Part shown: positions 34,415 to 45,828 of the stretch, one piece after another
How the letters are laid out: each line of letters opens with the position of its first letter
Position numbering within the stretch: position 1 is the first letter of the stretch
Origin: Hyalella azteca
Lineage: Eukaryota > Arthropoda > Malacostraca > Amphipoda > Hyalellidae
DNA: 64,000 bases
Direction: 5' to 3'
NCBI RefSeq assembly: GCF_000764305.2
Contig: NW_025934726.1
Location: 1 to 64,000, forward strand
Translations under genes and position numbers: made by a program
The notes under the pieces: generated by a model
Database searches by the model: none
What the model was told of the DNA's origin: nothing
What the model saw: the letters and a program-made list of their open reading frames with translations, nothing else

Positions 34415-37320
34415 TCATGAGGAAGTGGACAGCTCACTAAGTAACAAGTCTATGGTGGTTCTGCCACTGCAGAGCAGCGCCGCTCTAATTAGCGCGCCTG
34501 GGCTACGCTATCAAGTTAGGCTGCGTGCAGCTCAAAGCCTTCCGCTCGGCCACCGCATCCGGTACACGTGGAAATACATGTATACTGGCCATCTCGCATC
34601 AGAATTATCAACTTTAAAAAATAAAAAAGTCATGCTGATAAGAATCATCATCATTAAATGATGACGAGTTTATTTACATTTTCTTGCTTGTAATGTTTAT
34701 TTTTAGAAGGTGAATTCATATCCTTTAACTTCATGTTTTAAATCAATGTGTAATTCGAAGTATTAAAACAGGTAATTTAACAGTGTGACTAGTTAAATGA
34801 TTCATACATTACTTAACGTTGACAGTATTAATAATTGAAATTTGTGAGTCAATAATTCTCAGCTGGATTATTTGTTGGCTAACAATTAATGCGTGTCAAT
34901 CCTGTTATAGTTTGCCGATCGTGAAAATGTATACGGCCCTGGCCATTATTGTCAGAAGACTTGCCTTGTCATTTTTTTTCAAAAGACTTACCTTGCCACC
35001 ACTTAAAAAAAAACTCTTCATTACTTTGAAAAGAAACCTCCCGTGTTGATGGTTAGTCACTTACGACTGAAATGCCCCGATCCACATCAACATCAATATT
35101 TTTGATCTTCAACTTCCAAAAAATGCTGTACTTTTTTATCAATAAAATCGAAGAAAAATTCATCTATATGCAATAGAAATGATAAATTTGGGTTCATTAA
35201 GATTCTCCTCACCCATTGACTTCAAAATCATCTCCATTATGGAAATGATGATACATCTAAGATTATAGCAACAGAAAAAACTGAACACTGCTAAAATCAT
35301 TGTGTGGTTGCTCGTCAAAAAACATGTAGATTGTAAGAGCAATTTTTTGCTCGCATGCATAAATCATTAACACGCCTTTACGTGCTTCACAGACATTCAG
35401 TTCTCAGCCAACACTAAAATAGTAGAAGATGAAATAAAGCAGGCTCATTTAGATCACACCATGCATGAGAATATTTTCTGTCCCAACAATTCTTCAATTA
35501 AAGTTCGCAATTAAATGTCAGCAGACACGTGTGAGCTGCTGAATAATCAAATTCAAGCGTATGATTGTATGAATGGGCTCCTGTTGATTAATGAATGTTG
35601 TGACCATTTCTCCTCATATCAATTATTTCAAATCGAGCAAGAGTTTCTGTAAAATGAAATTGTAGAATTGAGGGAGTCCGGAGTTCTCACGCACGGTCCG
35701 GTAATTGTTTTACAAATATTCTGAATTTAGTTTAATTCCAAGACCTATTTAGAAAAAAGCGCTAGGTCTCATGTCAGATGGGTACCAATTAAATGGTATC
35801 GCAGTTATAATGTCAGTTTCCAAGTATACACGGTAAATGTATATTCTTACTTCATTCAAGTACCAAAGTTTATAGGGACAGTGGCTCCTAAAGAAAAATT
35901 TACGCAAGGTCTAACAAGAGGTCTCTGAAAGGTTAATTTAGAATAGTGATGGCAGCACAAGTGGTTGAGTTCTTTATCAGTGATCAAAAGCTTCCACTCG
36001 CGTGTCATTCTTTAGACGCGCTGACAGCTGATGGACTCTGAAGCACCGAACTTACGAGTGCCTCAGCGGTGAACTTTTGAAGTCAAGAGCTGAAATAAAA
36101 AACGATACAAGAGTTCGCTGTCACAAGAGTCGACGCACATCTCGACACACGTCGCTTAATTGCATCTCTTAAGACCTCGGAGCTAATATTGCTGATTAAA
36201 TTAATGAAGCGGTGCAGTTGGTGGTCGGCTTATCAGCCGGCTGTCAGGCATTTTCCCTACTTGAATGACAGTTTTAGTATCGTTCATGAGTGTGTTCGTC
36301 TCGGGCGTCTTACCAAAATTGCATTGTTTGAGACTCTTTTTAATTATGGCGCAGGTAAGAGTGCTGCTATTCAAACGCACTCAAAACAACTTGATTGATG
36401 CTATTCACCTAAGTTAATTCTGAATTAGGACCAAAGCCCTGAGAGGCACTTGTGCTGAAGTACTTAATGTGCGGTCAACGGCCAGAAAAAATACAATTTC
36501 ACTCATCACTCTCCATAAAACATTAGGTGGCGTGGGTCTGTGACAAATTTTATTAGTGACTGGGGCTGTAAGAGATAATTGACGAAATAGACTGTGTCTC
36601 GACTCAGGCTGTAACAGGCAATTAGAAAATAAATAATTATTCTTTTCCAGCATCATCGGCACTTCAATTAAAAGAAACAGCAAAGCAAAACATTTAATTG
36701 AAGCAAAAACGTTTAAATTCACATGCTTGTTTCATGGGAAGGCTACCAAATACAAGCATATTAGTTAAAAATAATGTTCCCTTTCTAATTTTTTCCTACA
36801 ATAAACTGATTATCTTGCAATTACACAAGTGATAATTCAAAATCTCAGCATAAATCAGAATTTAGGAGTTATCACTCTATATAATTGTCAGTGTAGTTCT
36901 TCGTTAACAAAATAAATAATTGTGTTCATCAAGAAAAAACATACCCTAATGACGTTCATGCTACTTTTTACATGTTTATCCTCCTCATTAGATTGAAGGT
37001 TTAGATGAAACGTATTTTTCATTGCAGTCACAAAAACTTTGAACATACACGAAAGCGTAACGTCAACATGACATGGAGTGAGCGCTCGACCCTGTAGCCT
37101 GAACAATGTGTGACTGTCCAGCGTCAGACGGAAGAGTTTTCTTGAGATAAAACGCCGCTTGTTTGCGTCGGTCCGCCTTTGACGGCAGCGCCAACGAGGT
37201 TGCGGCAAGGCAGATTAAAGCGCCGCGATACCGACGATGATGAGCGCAATCGCGCCTATGTTTCACGCCGACGAAACGTGCACTGGCGGCCGACTCTTGG
37301 TTCGCCATCATGAACTTTTG
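34415..37320. other. Intergenic, no gene seen
   Basis: Frames up to about 100 codons without recognisable domains. No repeat array and no RNA gene recognised. Confidence 0.4.
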
Positions 37321-37420
37321 ATTTTCCATCCTCAATGGAGTAAATACAGGGATTGTTAACAGAAAATCTTAATTGTCCATCTTCACTGGAGTAAATTGTA
37401 GGATTATTTACAGTAAATTT
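37321..37420. repeat. 51-bp diverged tandem duplication
   Basis: ATTTTCCATCCTCAATGGAG at 37321 is repeated as ATTGTCCATCTTCACTGGAG at 37372, each followed by TAAAT, GGATT and AACAG/TACAG phrases. Confidence 0.75.
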
Positions 37421-38572
37421 AATGATGAAATCAATATTTGAAACAAATTCGTCGATATATCTTGACAAAATTGGAAATAGAAAATGTAACAAAAAAATCA
37501 GTCTAAAATCAAATGGAATAAAATTTTAAATGGAATAAAATCAGTCTAAAATTAAATTATCGCATTGTAAAGAACCTGAAACTGCTTCACTAACCCTGGG
37601 TTCGAAAAATAATAGGCGTTTATTGATATCTCATTTGAAATATTGAATATCGGGTTCTTATCGGTATACGGAACAAATGAATAACTATCTTAAGACAGGA
37701 TTGTCTGTAATTATTATTTTGAAGCAGTGGTTTGCCTTTCACTTTATGTACAATTTCAGGGCCAGAGTTAATGTACACTTGGCGCGCAGCTCACACGATC
37801 GTTAAGAGTGTGATTGAGAGCCCTCGCTGATAAGCACTTTATTGCACTGTTATCTTCTCTCGTGAATAGAATAATAAACGAGCTGGTGCCAAAAGTGAAG
37901 ATTTGCCTCTCTTTAGCATCTACTCTTTAATTTCGGGTTCGTTAGAATCTGAGGTTTGATACAAGGTGCGTGGTTATCTCTATTCTTACAAATTAAACCA
38001 TCATTGCGAAAGAAGAATTAATAAACATATCAATCAAATTATAACACATACAGATGAACAAGATCTATTATAGAGCCGTTATTTTTATCAATCCCATCAG
38101 AAATATTGACATTGCAAAAATATTGACATGTGCCGGGTCAGGCTTCACACTGCACAACAAACTACTTCAGAATTTCCATACCGTTATTTAGAAACTAATA
38201 TGAATTTCTCAAAGTTAATAGGATGAAAATGTTTTCGGTACCGATGATATTGCCTAATCAGGCTGATGTAAAAAAGCCTATAAGTGTCTATCAACCACAA
38301 GTTTCAATAAGTATTGGACTCGATTTCAAATTCACTTTTGCAATTAAAAAGCAAATAATTACGAGACTAGTTACAATACTTCAAAATAGTCGTCAAAACA
38401 GTGATCAACCGTACTTCAGCTGTTTAAGTGCGTTGCCGGCTGATCAATGCGAAATTTAAAAGTTTAAAGAGCATTATTTGCTTCAACAACTGTACCTTCG
38501 GGGATTTTCGCCATTTAGCCATGTAAAAATATTCAGCACGAAAGTTCGGTAACTTTCAATTTTAAATGACAT
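37421..38572. other. Intergenic, no gene seen
   Basis: The stretch at about 37770-37890 is balanced, non-repetitive and rich in TGATAAGCAC- and CTGTTATC-like GATA words. That is consistent with a regulatory element of the downstream noc gene, but this is inference only. Confidence 0.35.
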
Positions 38573-38866
38573 GGAAGTATTTTATGAATGGAATTTGATG
38601 CCAAAAGTCAACTACCTAGAACCAATTATCTTGCGAAATACGTGCAATATCTTGGTGATAATCATAAGCGCAAACAGGATTAAAGTTTTCCCTAACAGCT
38701 ACTTACTAGTCGAGTTTCTCGGAAGTATTTTATGAATGCCAAGATTGATGCCACGACACCTTCCTAAAACTACTTATTTTGAGGAATACGTGCAATCTTG
38801 GAGATCACCATAACCGTAAATAAGAAAAAGTTTTTCCTAAATGCTACTCACTAGTTGAGTATCTCG
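38573..38866. repeat. 148-bp diverged tandem duplication
   Basis: GGAAGTATTTTATGAATG begins at 38573 and 38721. Both copies continue through TTGATGCCA, AATACGTGCAAT, CTTGG-GAT and ACTAGT-GAGT-TCTCG. Many substitutions and small indels separate them, so the duplication is old. Confidence 0.85.
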
Positions 38867-38869
38867 TAA

Positions 38870-39070
38870 CCCCCACACAAGTCCCGGCGCCGAGCGCTGA
38901 GTCGGCGCGCGTTATCTTGCTAACGCTAGAGCCTCCGAGAGCTGACATGGGCGTCAGCGCGACGCTGGACGCTCGGACACACGGACGTCGGGCGCGAGGT
39001 GTCGCCTCGCGTGTTCCGCTACGGACGACATGATAAGAACGCCCGTCTCCCAAACCTCGACTTCCTCCCC
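38870..39070. promoter_or_regulatory. CpG-rich patch, candidate distal promoter of noc
   Basis: About 200 bp dense in CG dinucleotides (GGCGCCGAGCGC, GTCGGCGCGCG, GCGCGAGGTGTCGCCTCGCG), in contrast to the AT-rich surroundings. A 7-bp-arm hairpin CGCGAGG-TGTCG-CCTCGCG lies at 38993-39011. It is about 2.3 kb before the first noc coding exon, so a non-coding first exon and promoter here is plausible. An unrelated regulatory element is equally possible. Confidence 0.3.
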
Positions 39071-40879
39071 CAGACTTGCGTAGCATCCTTCCCCTCCTAA
39101 ACTTTAATCTACCCTGATGTGAACGAAATGACATGAAAATGCAAGTGTACTGACCTTCTGACCGTGTTTACATATACTTAGAACAACATGAATTGCGTTC
39201 GCGACAATCTATTCTGCTATTCATTTCTAAATTGTGTGAATAGTGCAGATCTCCACTTAATCTCACATGAAAAAGCTCGTTCTAATCACCAGCACATCAT
39301 TTTTCGACTCACCAGCAAGTCCTCAATCAACACACCTGAACATTGCATCTGGATTGTGAGAGGTTACTCACTCTGCGTTTCAATTTTCATGTTTTTCATG
39401 ACAGGAATGTTCTTTTTGCTAAAGTTAGTGCTCCTGTGTTCTTTTGCAGCTATTGATCCTTGCACTCATTAGCTGCTATTTCGTCTAATCATTGTCTGGT
39501 TCTCACTTCATAACTGCCACTATTGATCATTTACTCTATTATTCATTTTCTTAGTTCACTAATATCAGTACACGTTAGCACTTGACTCGTGAGGCTTTAC
39601 CAAGCAGCGTGTACGCCATCTCCCCAAAAGCTCGCACTTATCTTGCTCAAAATTAAAATGTTACTGCAACCACTCACGCAAGCTGATACTGTCAGCTAAT
39701 ACTCGATCACATGGCTCTGGATATCACTCAACAGGCACTACACTGACTCACACTCCACACATCAGCTGGTAGGAAGTCACTCCACAAATCATACGAGGCT
39801 CAGTTCACACATCCGCATTGTATACACTCTCCACACAGCGTCAGTGTGGGATCTAACAAGGCTTGGCGCTTGCTCGCTCTCTGAACGATCGTTTAGAAAG
39901 CTCTTGTGGACGGGATTATAAGTTAAGTTAACCCACTAAAGGCTCAATCAATTTCCCGACAAATTTACAAAGCTACGTATATATTTAAACTTCAATTTTG
40001 CATCGTATTTGCTGAGAGTTTATTTACTACTGCAAGTTGGTGCAAGCAGGAGGAACGCGGTGTGTTAGCGAGCAGGTCGGACGAAAGTGACAGGGAACGA
40101 ACGATACATTAAGGGTCTGTGTCAGATCATTAGTGTCGTTCGTTTGATCGGTGGCTGTGAGCTTCAGTCATCACTCGTCTATTCATCATGTTAAGTGATG
40201 ACACCAAGCAATCCTCCACCAATCAGCAACAGCCTTTCATCGCCGCTCAGAGAACTAAAAAAATCTAGCCAATGGTAGCCTGGCTCGGCCCGTATCAAAG
40301 CTGCTGTGGTCCCCCTATTACGGCCGGTTTTAATGCCTCTTTCACCATCGTTTGTTATGGTTACGAAACAATGAGTTACAGCAGGCATCTCAAGCTCGTT
40401 ATTCTAATGAAAGCGTCACACTCTTGTTAATCCCTTGTCATCGCGTCAATGATTTATGTCGCTGGCAATTATCACTACAAATTATCAGAGTTTCGTCAGC
40501 AAGTTTGTTTCTGAGTATAAAATAAAGTTGAAATATAATTACAACGGTCATCTACGTATGATGCTTTCGCGAAGATTGCTAGCTTTCGTGTAATTTTACC
40601 CGTAAACTCAATTACGTAAAGTAACCGGCATACTAATAAGCTCATCTAAAATGAATATCCATCTGTTTTTTTCTGAAAGGTGGTAACAGTGGGAGGAACT
40701 CACCACTTCAAACCATTTGACTCCTGACCATTCACATTGTAATTTGAATCTTCCGTATTTCTGTACTGTACCATTTGCCACGGCAACAAATTTAATAGTA
40801 CCAAAGATGCAGAAATCATTTACAAGAAACTTTCTGGCAAATGATTGTGAGTGAGATGTTGGTTTTGACAGCGCAAAAC
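39071..40879. other. noc upstream region
   Basis: No coding exon recognised. The interval at about 40400-40500 contains GTTAATCCC (a match to the Otd/Pitx-type homeodomain site TAATCC) near CAATGATTTATG and GGCAATTATC words, in non-repetitive sequence. noc in flies acts in head development, so a regulatory role is plausible but unproven. Confidence 0.35.
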
Positions 40880-41140
40880 TGTAGGTGAGGTGCTTGCTGA
40901 AATGTGTCAGCTCATTGGTGCGACTCGCTGCAATGTTTAGGACTTTAGGGTAAGTTGCTGGCAGAAATATGTCACCGGTTAGGATATTTCTACACGAGTT
41001 GTAGACGACGCTCCTGACAGGAGTGTCAGCACTCGAAAAAACTAGTCGTGAGGTTTAGGGTAAGGTGCTGACAGGGATGTGACGGCGCTCAGGGTAATTC
41101 GATGCGAGGTTTAGGGTGAGGCGTCGATGTGTCAGCGCTC
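40880..41140. repeat. Degenerate GAGGTTTAGGGT repeat before noc exon 1
   Basis: Variants of GAGGTTTAGGGTAAGGTGCT followed by GACAG, ATGTG and CAGCGCTC phrases occur at about 41050 and 41105, with weaker copies at about 40883 and 40935. The array ends roughly 180 bp before the proposed start codon, so it lies in the promoter, the 5' untranslated region or upstream intron. Confidence 0.65.
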
Positions 41141-41315
41141 AAATCCAGCGAGGCCATTCAGTGTGCTGCTGCCATCGATAGAGGATGTGTGTCGCTCGTT
41201 GCTCCCAGTGAACAGTGTCTGGCGTGCCCAGTGCTTGCAGTGTTCTCAAATTATTTCGTTACTTCGTGGTGCGTTTTACTCTCGTACAGCTGTGGATAGA
41301 GAAAATAAAGACAAA

Positions 41316-41387
41316 ATGTTGACTTCATCAGCCAATCAATATCTTAGACCTGAATATTTGAGTCCCATTCAAGGCAATACCATTGAA
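41316..41387 (+). CDS. noc: noc/elB coding exon 1 (residues 1-24)
   Basis: This exon encodes the N-terminus of a NET-family (Noc, Elbow, Tlp-1, ZNF703/503) zinc-finger transcription regulator. The peptide starts MLTSSANQYLRPEYLSPIQG. The core NQYLxPEYLxPL is the family's N-terminal signature, seen in fly Noc as QYLQPEYL and in vertebrates as LLHPEYLQPL. The exon ends GAA|GTGAGT in phase 0, so it joins directly to LDAKKSP of exon 2. The ATG at 41316 has AAA before it, a good start context. The frame stays open upstream to another ATG at 41127, but those residues resemble no NET protein and I treat them as untranslated. An acceptor-like CTCGTACAG at 41281-41289 suggests an upstream non-coding exon. 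Confidence 0.85.
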
Positions 41388-43335
41388 GTGAGTATTGGTG
41401 TCGGTGAAAAGTGTGAGCTCAAAATATTTTTGTGGATTGTGTGAATGTTCATCGTGTCTTTAATTCTATCATTTCTATGTTTAAATACTTGTGCTAATCT
41501 GTTTCATATTATTTATTATACTGCGCCGGCATCCAGTAAAAGCTATTGTATTAGTGTTTATTAGAGTTCAGAACTTCAGACCATAAAAAAATCGAGATGG
41601 TTTTGAATCACAGTGATTTGGCAGAGTAATTGGACCTCTTATTTTCATCTATACAACTGAGTTTTATCAATTTTATCAAATTATAAAGTTTTATCACTTC
41701 ACGTCAAATCCGTAGCTGTGATATGATATTTGTTTATATTATATTATAAATGCATTTGTTTATACATCAATCACCTTTTTCCTGTGACTCCTTCGTAATT
41801 TTTAGGACTATTTTATTTGGATGTCTAAATAATGTGTTGTCTGTCCGCCTCTGTCGGCCTGACCAGTTAGGCGATCGAAACCTCCGCTACTGCAATTTAC
41901 AGAATGGTCTACGGTGACCAAATGCCGACCTTCACTTAGTTATAAACTTCACTTCACTTAGTTATTTTCTTCACTTAGTTATAAACAAATTATTCAAGTT
42001 ATTGTCTCCGTTCAAGCCAAATTATTTACTTAATTGCCACCGTTTAAATCAATAAATTACATTATCGTGACAGTGCCGACCAAATTATTCGTATAACGAT
42101 TAAAGAAATGTATGTTCGCCTGGCAATTTTGTGGTGCTCGTATACTTCGAACGATAATTTCTTTGTTTTATTAATAAGTTCAGATTATATTGGGTGCGAT
42201 TTATCTTTAAATGATAGTTCTTATTCTTTATTAAAGAGGAAACTGATGCTCTAGGTTCTTGACCACCACATTTGCTTCACTTTAAATGACTTTAACCAGA
42301 AATAAAAAATTCTGGGTTTGATTATTATTATCATTATACGAAGATGTTATCGCGGCGTCTGGTTCAAACGAACTTCGAAGGCACGTTACACTCAAGTTTA
42401 ATAGCAAGCGAAAAAAATAAATTGAGACGAGAATTGATGAGAACGGATAAAAATGACTAACCGCGATTCATAAGCTTTAGTTAGTATAGTTTAGTTTAGT
42501 AACTCGATTCATAAGCTTTAGTTCCGGCTTTAGGGTAGTAAGTGTTTGTCTTTAGGGAAGTATACATGAATATTCCAGGAAGCTGCCGGAGTTTTATGTA
42601 AAAGCTTAGTTCATTCCATATGAATAGATTTTTCTTGGCGTGCAGATACATGGATATTTATCGGGAAATTTCGTCCATTACGCGCATTATGTTCAGACAC
42701 TCCCTAAACATCAAATTATTCCAGGCAAAATTACATAAAACCACATCCAAAATCCATTCGTTTCACGACCGCACTGCATTTTTTACTTGATAAAACATAC
42801 ATAATTGACGTTTAATCCTCAAACCGGTTAACGATCACTCTTATTATTTGCTGTTTGTTCATGATTACTTGTACCCTCACATTGCACTGCGCAGCGACGC
42901 TGGATTGCGTTATGTCTTCAGAAATAATATACCTACGTGTTCATATGACTGCCAACTTGCTTATGTTTTGCTCTCCCTGTACTTACGTATACTGTCCCTT
43001 TCTTCGTATACTCGCTCTCACTGATGCCCCTGGCCCCGTATACTCGCTCTTACTGATGCCCCTGCCCCGTATACTCGCTCTTACTGATGCCCCTGCCCCG
43101 TATACTCGCTCTCACTGATGCCCCTGCCCCGTATACTCGCTCTCACTGATGCCCTTTACCCCGTATACTCGCTCTCACTGATGCCCTTTACCCCGTATAC
43201 TCGCTCTCACTGATGCCTCTACCCCCGTATACTCGCCTTCCCGCATTTTCGATACCCCCCTGCCCCCATATCTCAGTCTCACCGCAACCCCCCTGCCCCC
43301 CATCACTGTGTCTCACGGCTGTCTCCCTCCTGCAG
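41388..43335 (+). other. noc: noc intron 1
   Basis: A 1948-bp phase-0 intron that starts GTGAGTATTG and ends with a pyrimidine tract and CTCCCTCCTGCAG. Its last 330 bp contain a 31-32-bp minisatellite (listed separately). I found no further exon in it. Confidence 0.8.
43005..43245. repeat. 31-32-bp minisatellite beside the noc exon 2 acceptor
   Basis: CGTATACTCGCTCTCACTGA followed by TGCCCCTGCCCC recurs about eight times from 43005, with spacings of 31-32 bp. The array stops about 90 bp before the exon 2 splice acceptor and the pyrimidine-rich character continues to the acceptor. Copy-number change here would alter the distance to possible branch points. Confidence 0.9.
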
Positions 43336-43953
43336 TTGGACGCCAAGAAATCCCCGTTGGCGCTACTCGCCGCCACCTGTTCCCAGATCGGCTCGGACGG
43401 CCCCCAAAAAGGCGAGGCCAAGCCAAAAGACTCCAAATCCTCACCGGTCGCCAAATCTCCGTCAAGCGTCGAATCTTCCGACGAATCCACGGCCATCAAA
43501 ATTGCCTCATTCAGACCCTACGAAAAAAAGAAAGAGGATGGGGATGAGGAACGATCTTCTCCCTGCAGAAAAACTCCCACCCGACTCTCTCCTCCCTCTC
43601 AGGGATCCCCAACAGTCAACGGCTGTCACACTCCCCACCACAACAGGTCGTCGTCGCGGGGAAGTGATTCGGGGAGGCCAGCCTCGTCCTCTTCTCTGAC
43701 CAGGAACCACAACGACACTCCCTCATACTCGTCATCTTCGTCGTCGACGTCAGTCAGAACCTCGTCCCCGTTATCAGCCATGCCTAAGCTGGGCTGCTTC
43801 TCATCGTCCCTGGGTCTGGGCTCGCTATCTGGGCTCAGTGAGCTCTGTAAGGACCCTCTGGCCGCCTACAAACTTTCACCTGGACTTTACCCAGCTCTGG
43901 GCCTCGGTTTCGACCCCCTCGGAGCTGCTGGATTTGCAGCTCTAACTGCCAAG
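43336..43953 (+). CDS. noc: noc/elB coding exon 2 (residues 25-230)
   Basis: The exon is 206 codons in phase 0, between CTCCTGCAG|TTG and AAG|GTGAGT. It opens with LDAKKSPLALLAATCSQIG (residues 25-43), the Sp-like motif that is the most conserved NET block. FRPY (83-86) matches the family's FKPY motif, associated with Groucho binding. A long Ser/Pro-rich low-complexity region follows (about 95-200), then SGLSELCKDPLAAYKLSPGL and a Gly/Ala/Leu-rich tail (GFDPLGAAGFAALTAK). Codon use is more GC-rich than the flanks. The frame stays open upstream to an ATG at 43213, which could serve an alternative start, but the sequence there is a minisatellite and pyrimidine tract, so splicing at 43335/43336 is preferred. 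NET proteins act in the nucleus as DNA-binding co-repressors. Confidence 0.93.
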
Positions 43954-45529
43954 GTGAGTCTATGCTCGGGCAAGATTTTAGTGGTTTTCTTTTTGTTTGT
44001 GCTGATAAGTATCTGGTTAAGTGATATATTTGTTGTTGCTAAATGTTCGTTTTCACTTCTTGTTTTGAATAAATTAAGGTCACGAATGTACAAGGTAGAA
44101 GTTCTTCTATTGTATATGGTAAAATATTCAAACGGAGAAAAGCGAATCGAGACTCATATTTTAGCTTCGTTCTCTCTTTTTTTTTCACGCTAAAACCATA
44201 AAATTATTTATCTTTTGCTGTAATTGATATATATATACCTTTTTTTATTTAGATATCTTACAGTGTATCGCCTGACATGTCGTATCCTTTCAATCGATAT
44301 TATTTCCACAAAAACCGATGTTGAATTTCACGATTATCTCAATTTCTTTTCACTCAAGTCTTGAGTAATTCCTTCACGGTATTTAAAATGAAAAATACAT
44401 ATTGCGTCCCTAAAATATTGCTACATTTATTTCACACTAACGACGAAACATGGAGTAACACCTCACAAAGGGTTTATTATCATAATCTCCTTGCAATGTC
44501 GAGACCAGATGTCAATATTATGCTTATTTTTATCCCACGCAATCACCTCGCATGGGCAATCAAAAGTGAAAAAGTGAAAGAAATTGCATACAATTTCCAG
44601 AAAATATCAGTAAATTCGGCCAGAGAATATATCAAAACCCAAAGTTGCACGAGCCTTAAAATATGAATTGTAGCCGAGTTTCGATTCATTTTTATTAGTT
44701 TCTTTTGACGTTTGCTGGATGACAAACGATAGTTCCAGAGTCGCATATCCATCATCCACAAGCAGCAATGTACCGTTGCAGTTAAATGTCTACTGCTCAC
44801 ATCCATTTCAATCAAGCGACTTTAGTTGATCGATGGAAGAGAAGAATGTACGTTTGGTGAATTAAAGACCTTCAAAGATATGACTTCTATCATCAATGAG
44901 GTTTATGGCCGCTGAAGAACGCAAGTTTAGGGACTAAGGCTGCCATTCTGGCCACTCGTCCGCACTGCCCTGCCATCAATCGTGGTCATTTTTCTGTTAG
45001 GAAGTGTGAGCCAAATTGCTATCCAGGTCCTGTTGATGCACATGCGAGTCGATTTATTGAATCTGTTCGTTTTTATAAGGCTGACAAATCGTTATGAATT
45101 GCGTTGGTTAATATCACGATAAACGAGCGTCATGTGTCACTGCTCACCCACATTGATTCTTGATGGATCGGCATGAAATGGAACATATTAAAACATTTAT
45201 ATTTTTAAACGTTACTATTTCAAAAACCAGTTAGTCACAAAATGTCCAATGGCAATTAAAGCCGGTAACTGAGGGTTATTCGAATTTTAGCGCACAATGT
45301 CTCAGCTTAAAACTAGATACAGAAGCAAGATTAGAAGTACCTAACCTAGTTCCATCCTTACTTTTGAGAAATGATTGACGCAGTTCAACTCTCTTCATTG
45401 TCAAAAAAAAAAAAACTCATAAATTCACTGCATTAACAAAAAATTTGCTATCAGAACGTTTTCAAAAATTTTTTATGAATGTATTTGCTCGTTTTCGTCT
45501 TTTTAATTCCAGAATTTCTTCATTACCAG
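43954..45529 (+). other. noc: noc intron 2
   Basis: A 1576-bp phase-0 intron, GTGAGTCTATG to TTCTTCATTACCAG. A second acceptor-like site, TTTTTAATTCCAG at 45512, lies 17 bp upstream but would break the frame. Mostly AT-rich, no other exon seen. Confidence 0.8.
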
Positions 45530-45828
45530 GTCTCCACTGCATCCACCACAGCAGTTACCGGAAGCCACAGCAGCAGCAGCTTCACCACAGCACTCAGTAG
45601 CCCATACATCACCTGGACTCGCGTTAAAACAACGGGTGGCAGCGAGACCGTTATTCCCGTATGCCGAGACCCGTACTGTGCTGGCTGCCAAGTCAATACC
45701 CATGCAGCACAAGTCGTCAACGGCTCTTGCCCGCCTGGCTGCTCCCAGTGCTCACAAATCAACACGTACTCCAAAAATTTGTCAGCGGCGCTACCCAGCG
45801 TACTTCACTCACTGCCCGCCTCTGCACT
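45530..45828 (+). CDS. noc: noc/elB coding exon 3 (residues 231-329 plus two bases)
   Basis: The exon carries a Ser/Thr-rich lead (VSTASTTAVTGSHSSSS), then SSPYITWTRVKTTGGSETVI and PVCRDPYCAGC. The CRDPYC core (residues 275-280, Cys 275, 280 and 283) is the Buttonhead-type box shared by NET and Sp/Btd factors. A second cysteine group, CPPGCSQC (Cys 297, 301, 304), follows and is typical of Noc and ZNF703. The exon ends GCACT|GTGAGTGT in phase 2. Its last two bases CT join A from exon 4 to form Leu 330. Reading on without splicing meets TGA at once, which supports the donor. An Ala/Leu-rich stretch near 313-329 may be helical. Confidence 0.92.

Noticed and set aside
43188..43710. Minus-strand frames opposite noc exon 2
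   Set aside because: These are shadows of the GC-rich coding exon. The plus-strand frame matches the NET family directly.
43954..44193. Continuation of the noc exon 2 frame past the donor (VSLCSGKILVVFF...)
   Set aside because: The donor AAG|GTGAGT is strong and the following residues become intron-like. The NET family continues instead with exon 3 sequence.
45512..45529. Alternative exon 3 acceptor TTTTTAATTCCAG
   Set aside because: Joining exon 2 there shifts the frame and loses SSPYITWTRVKT and CRDPYC. The acceptor at 45529 keeps the frame.
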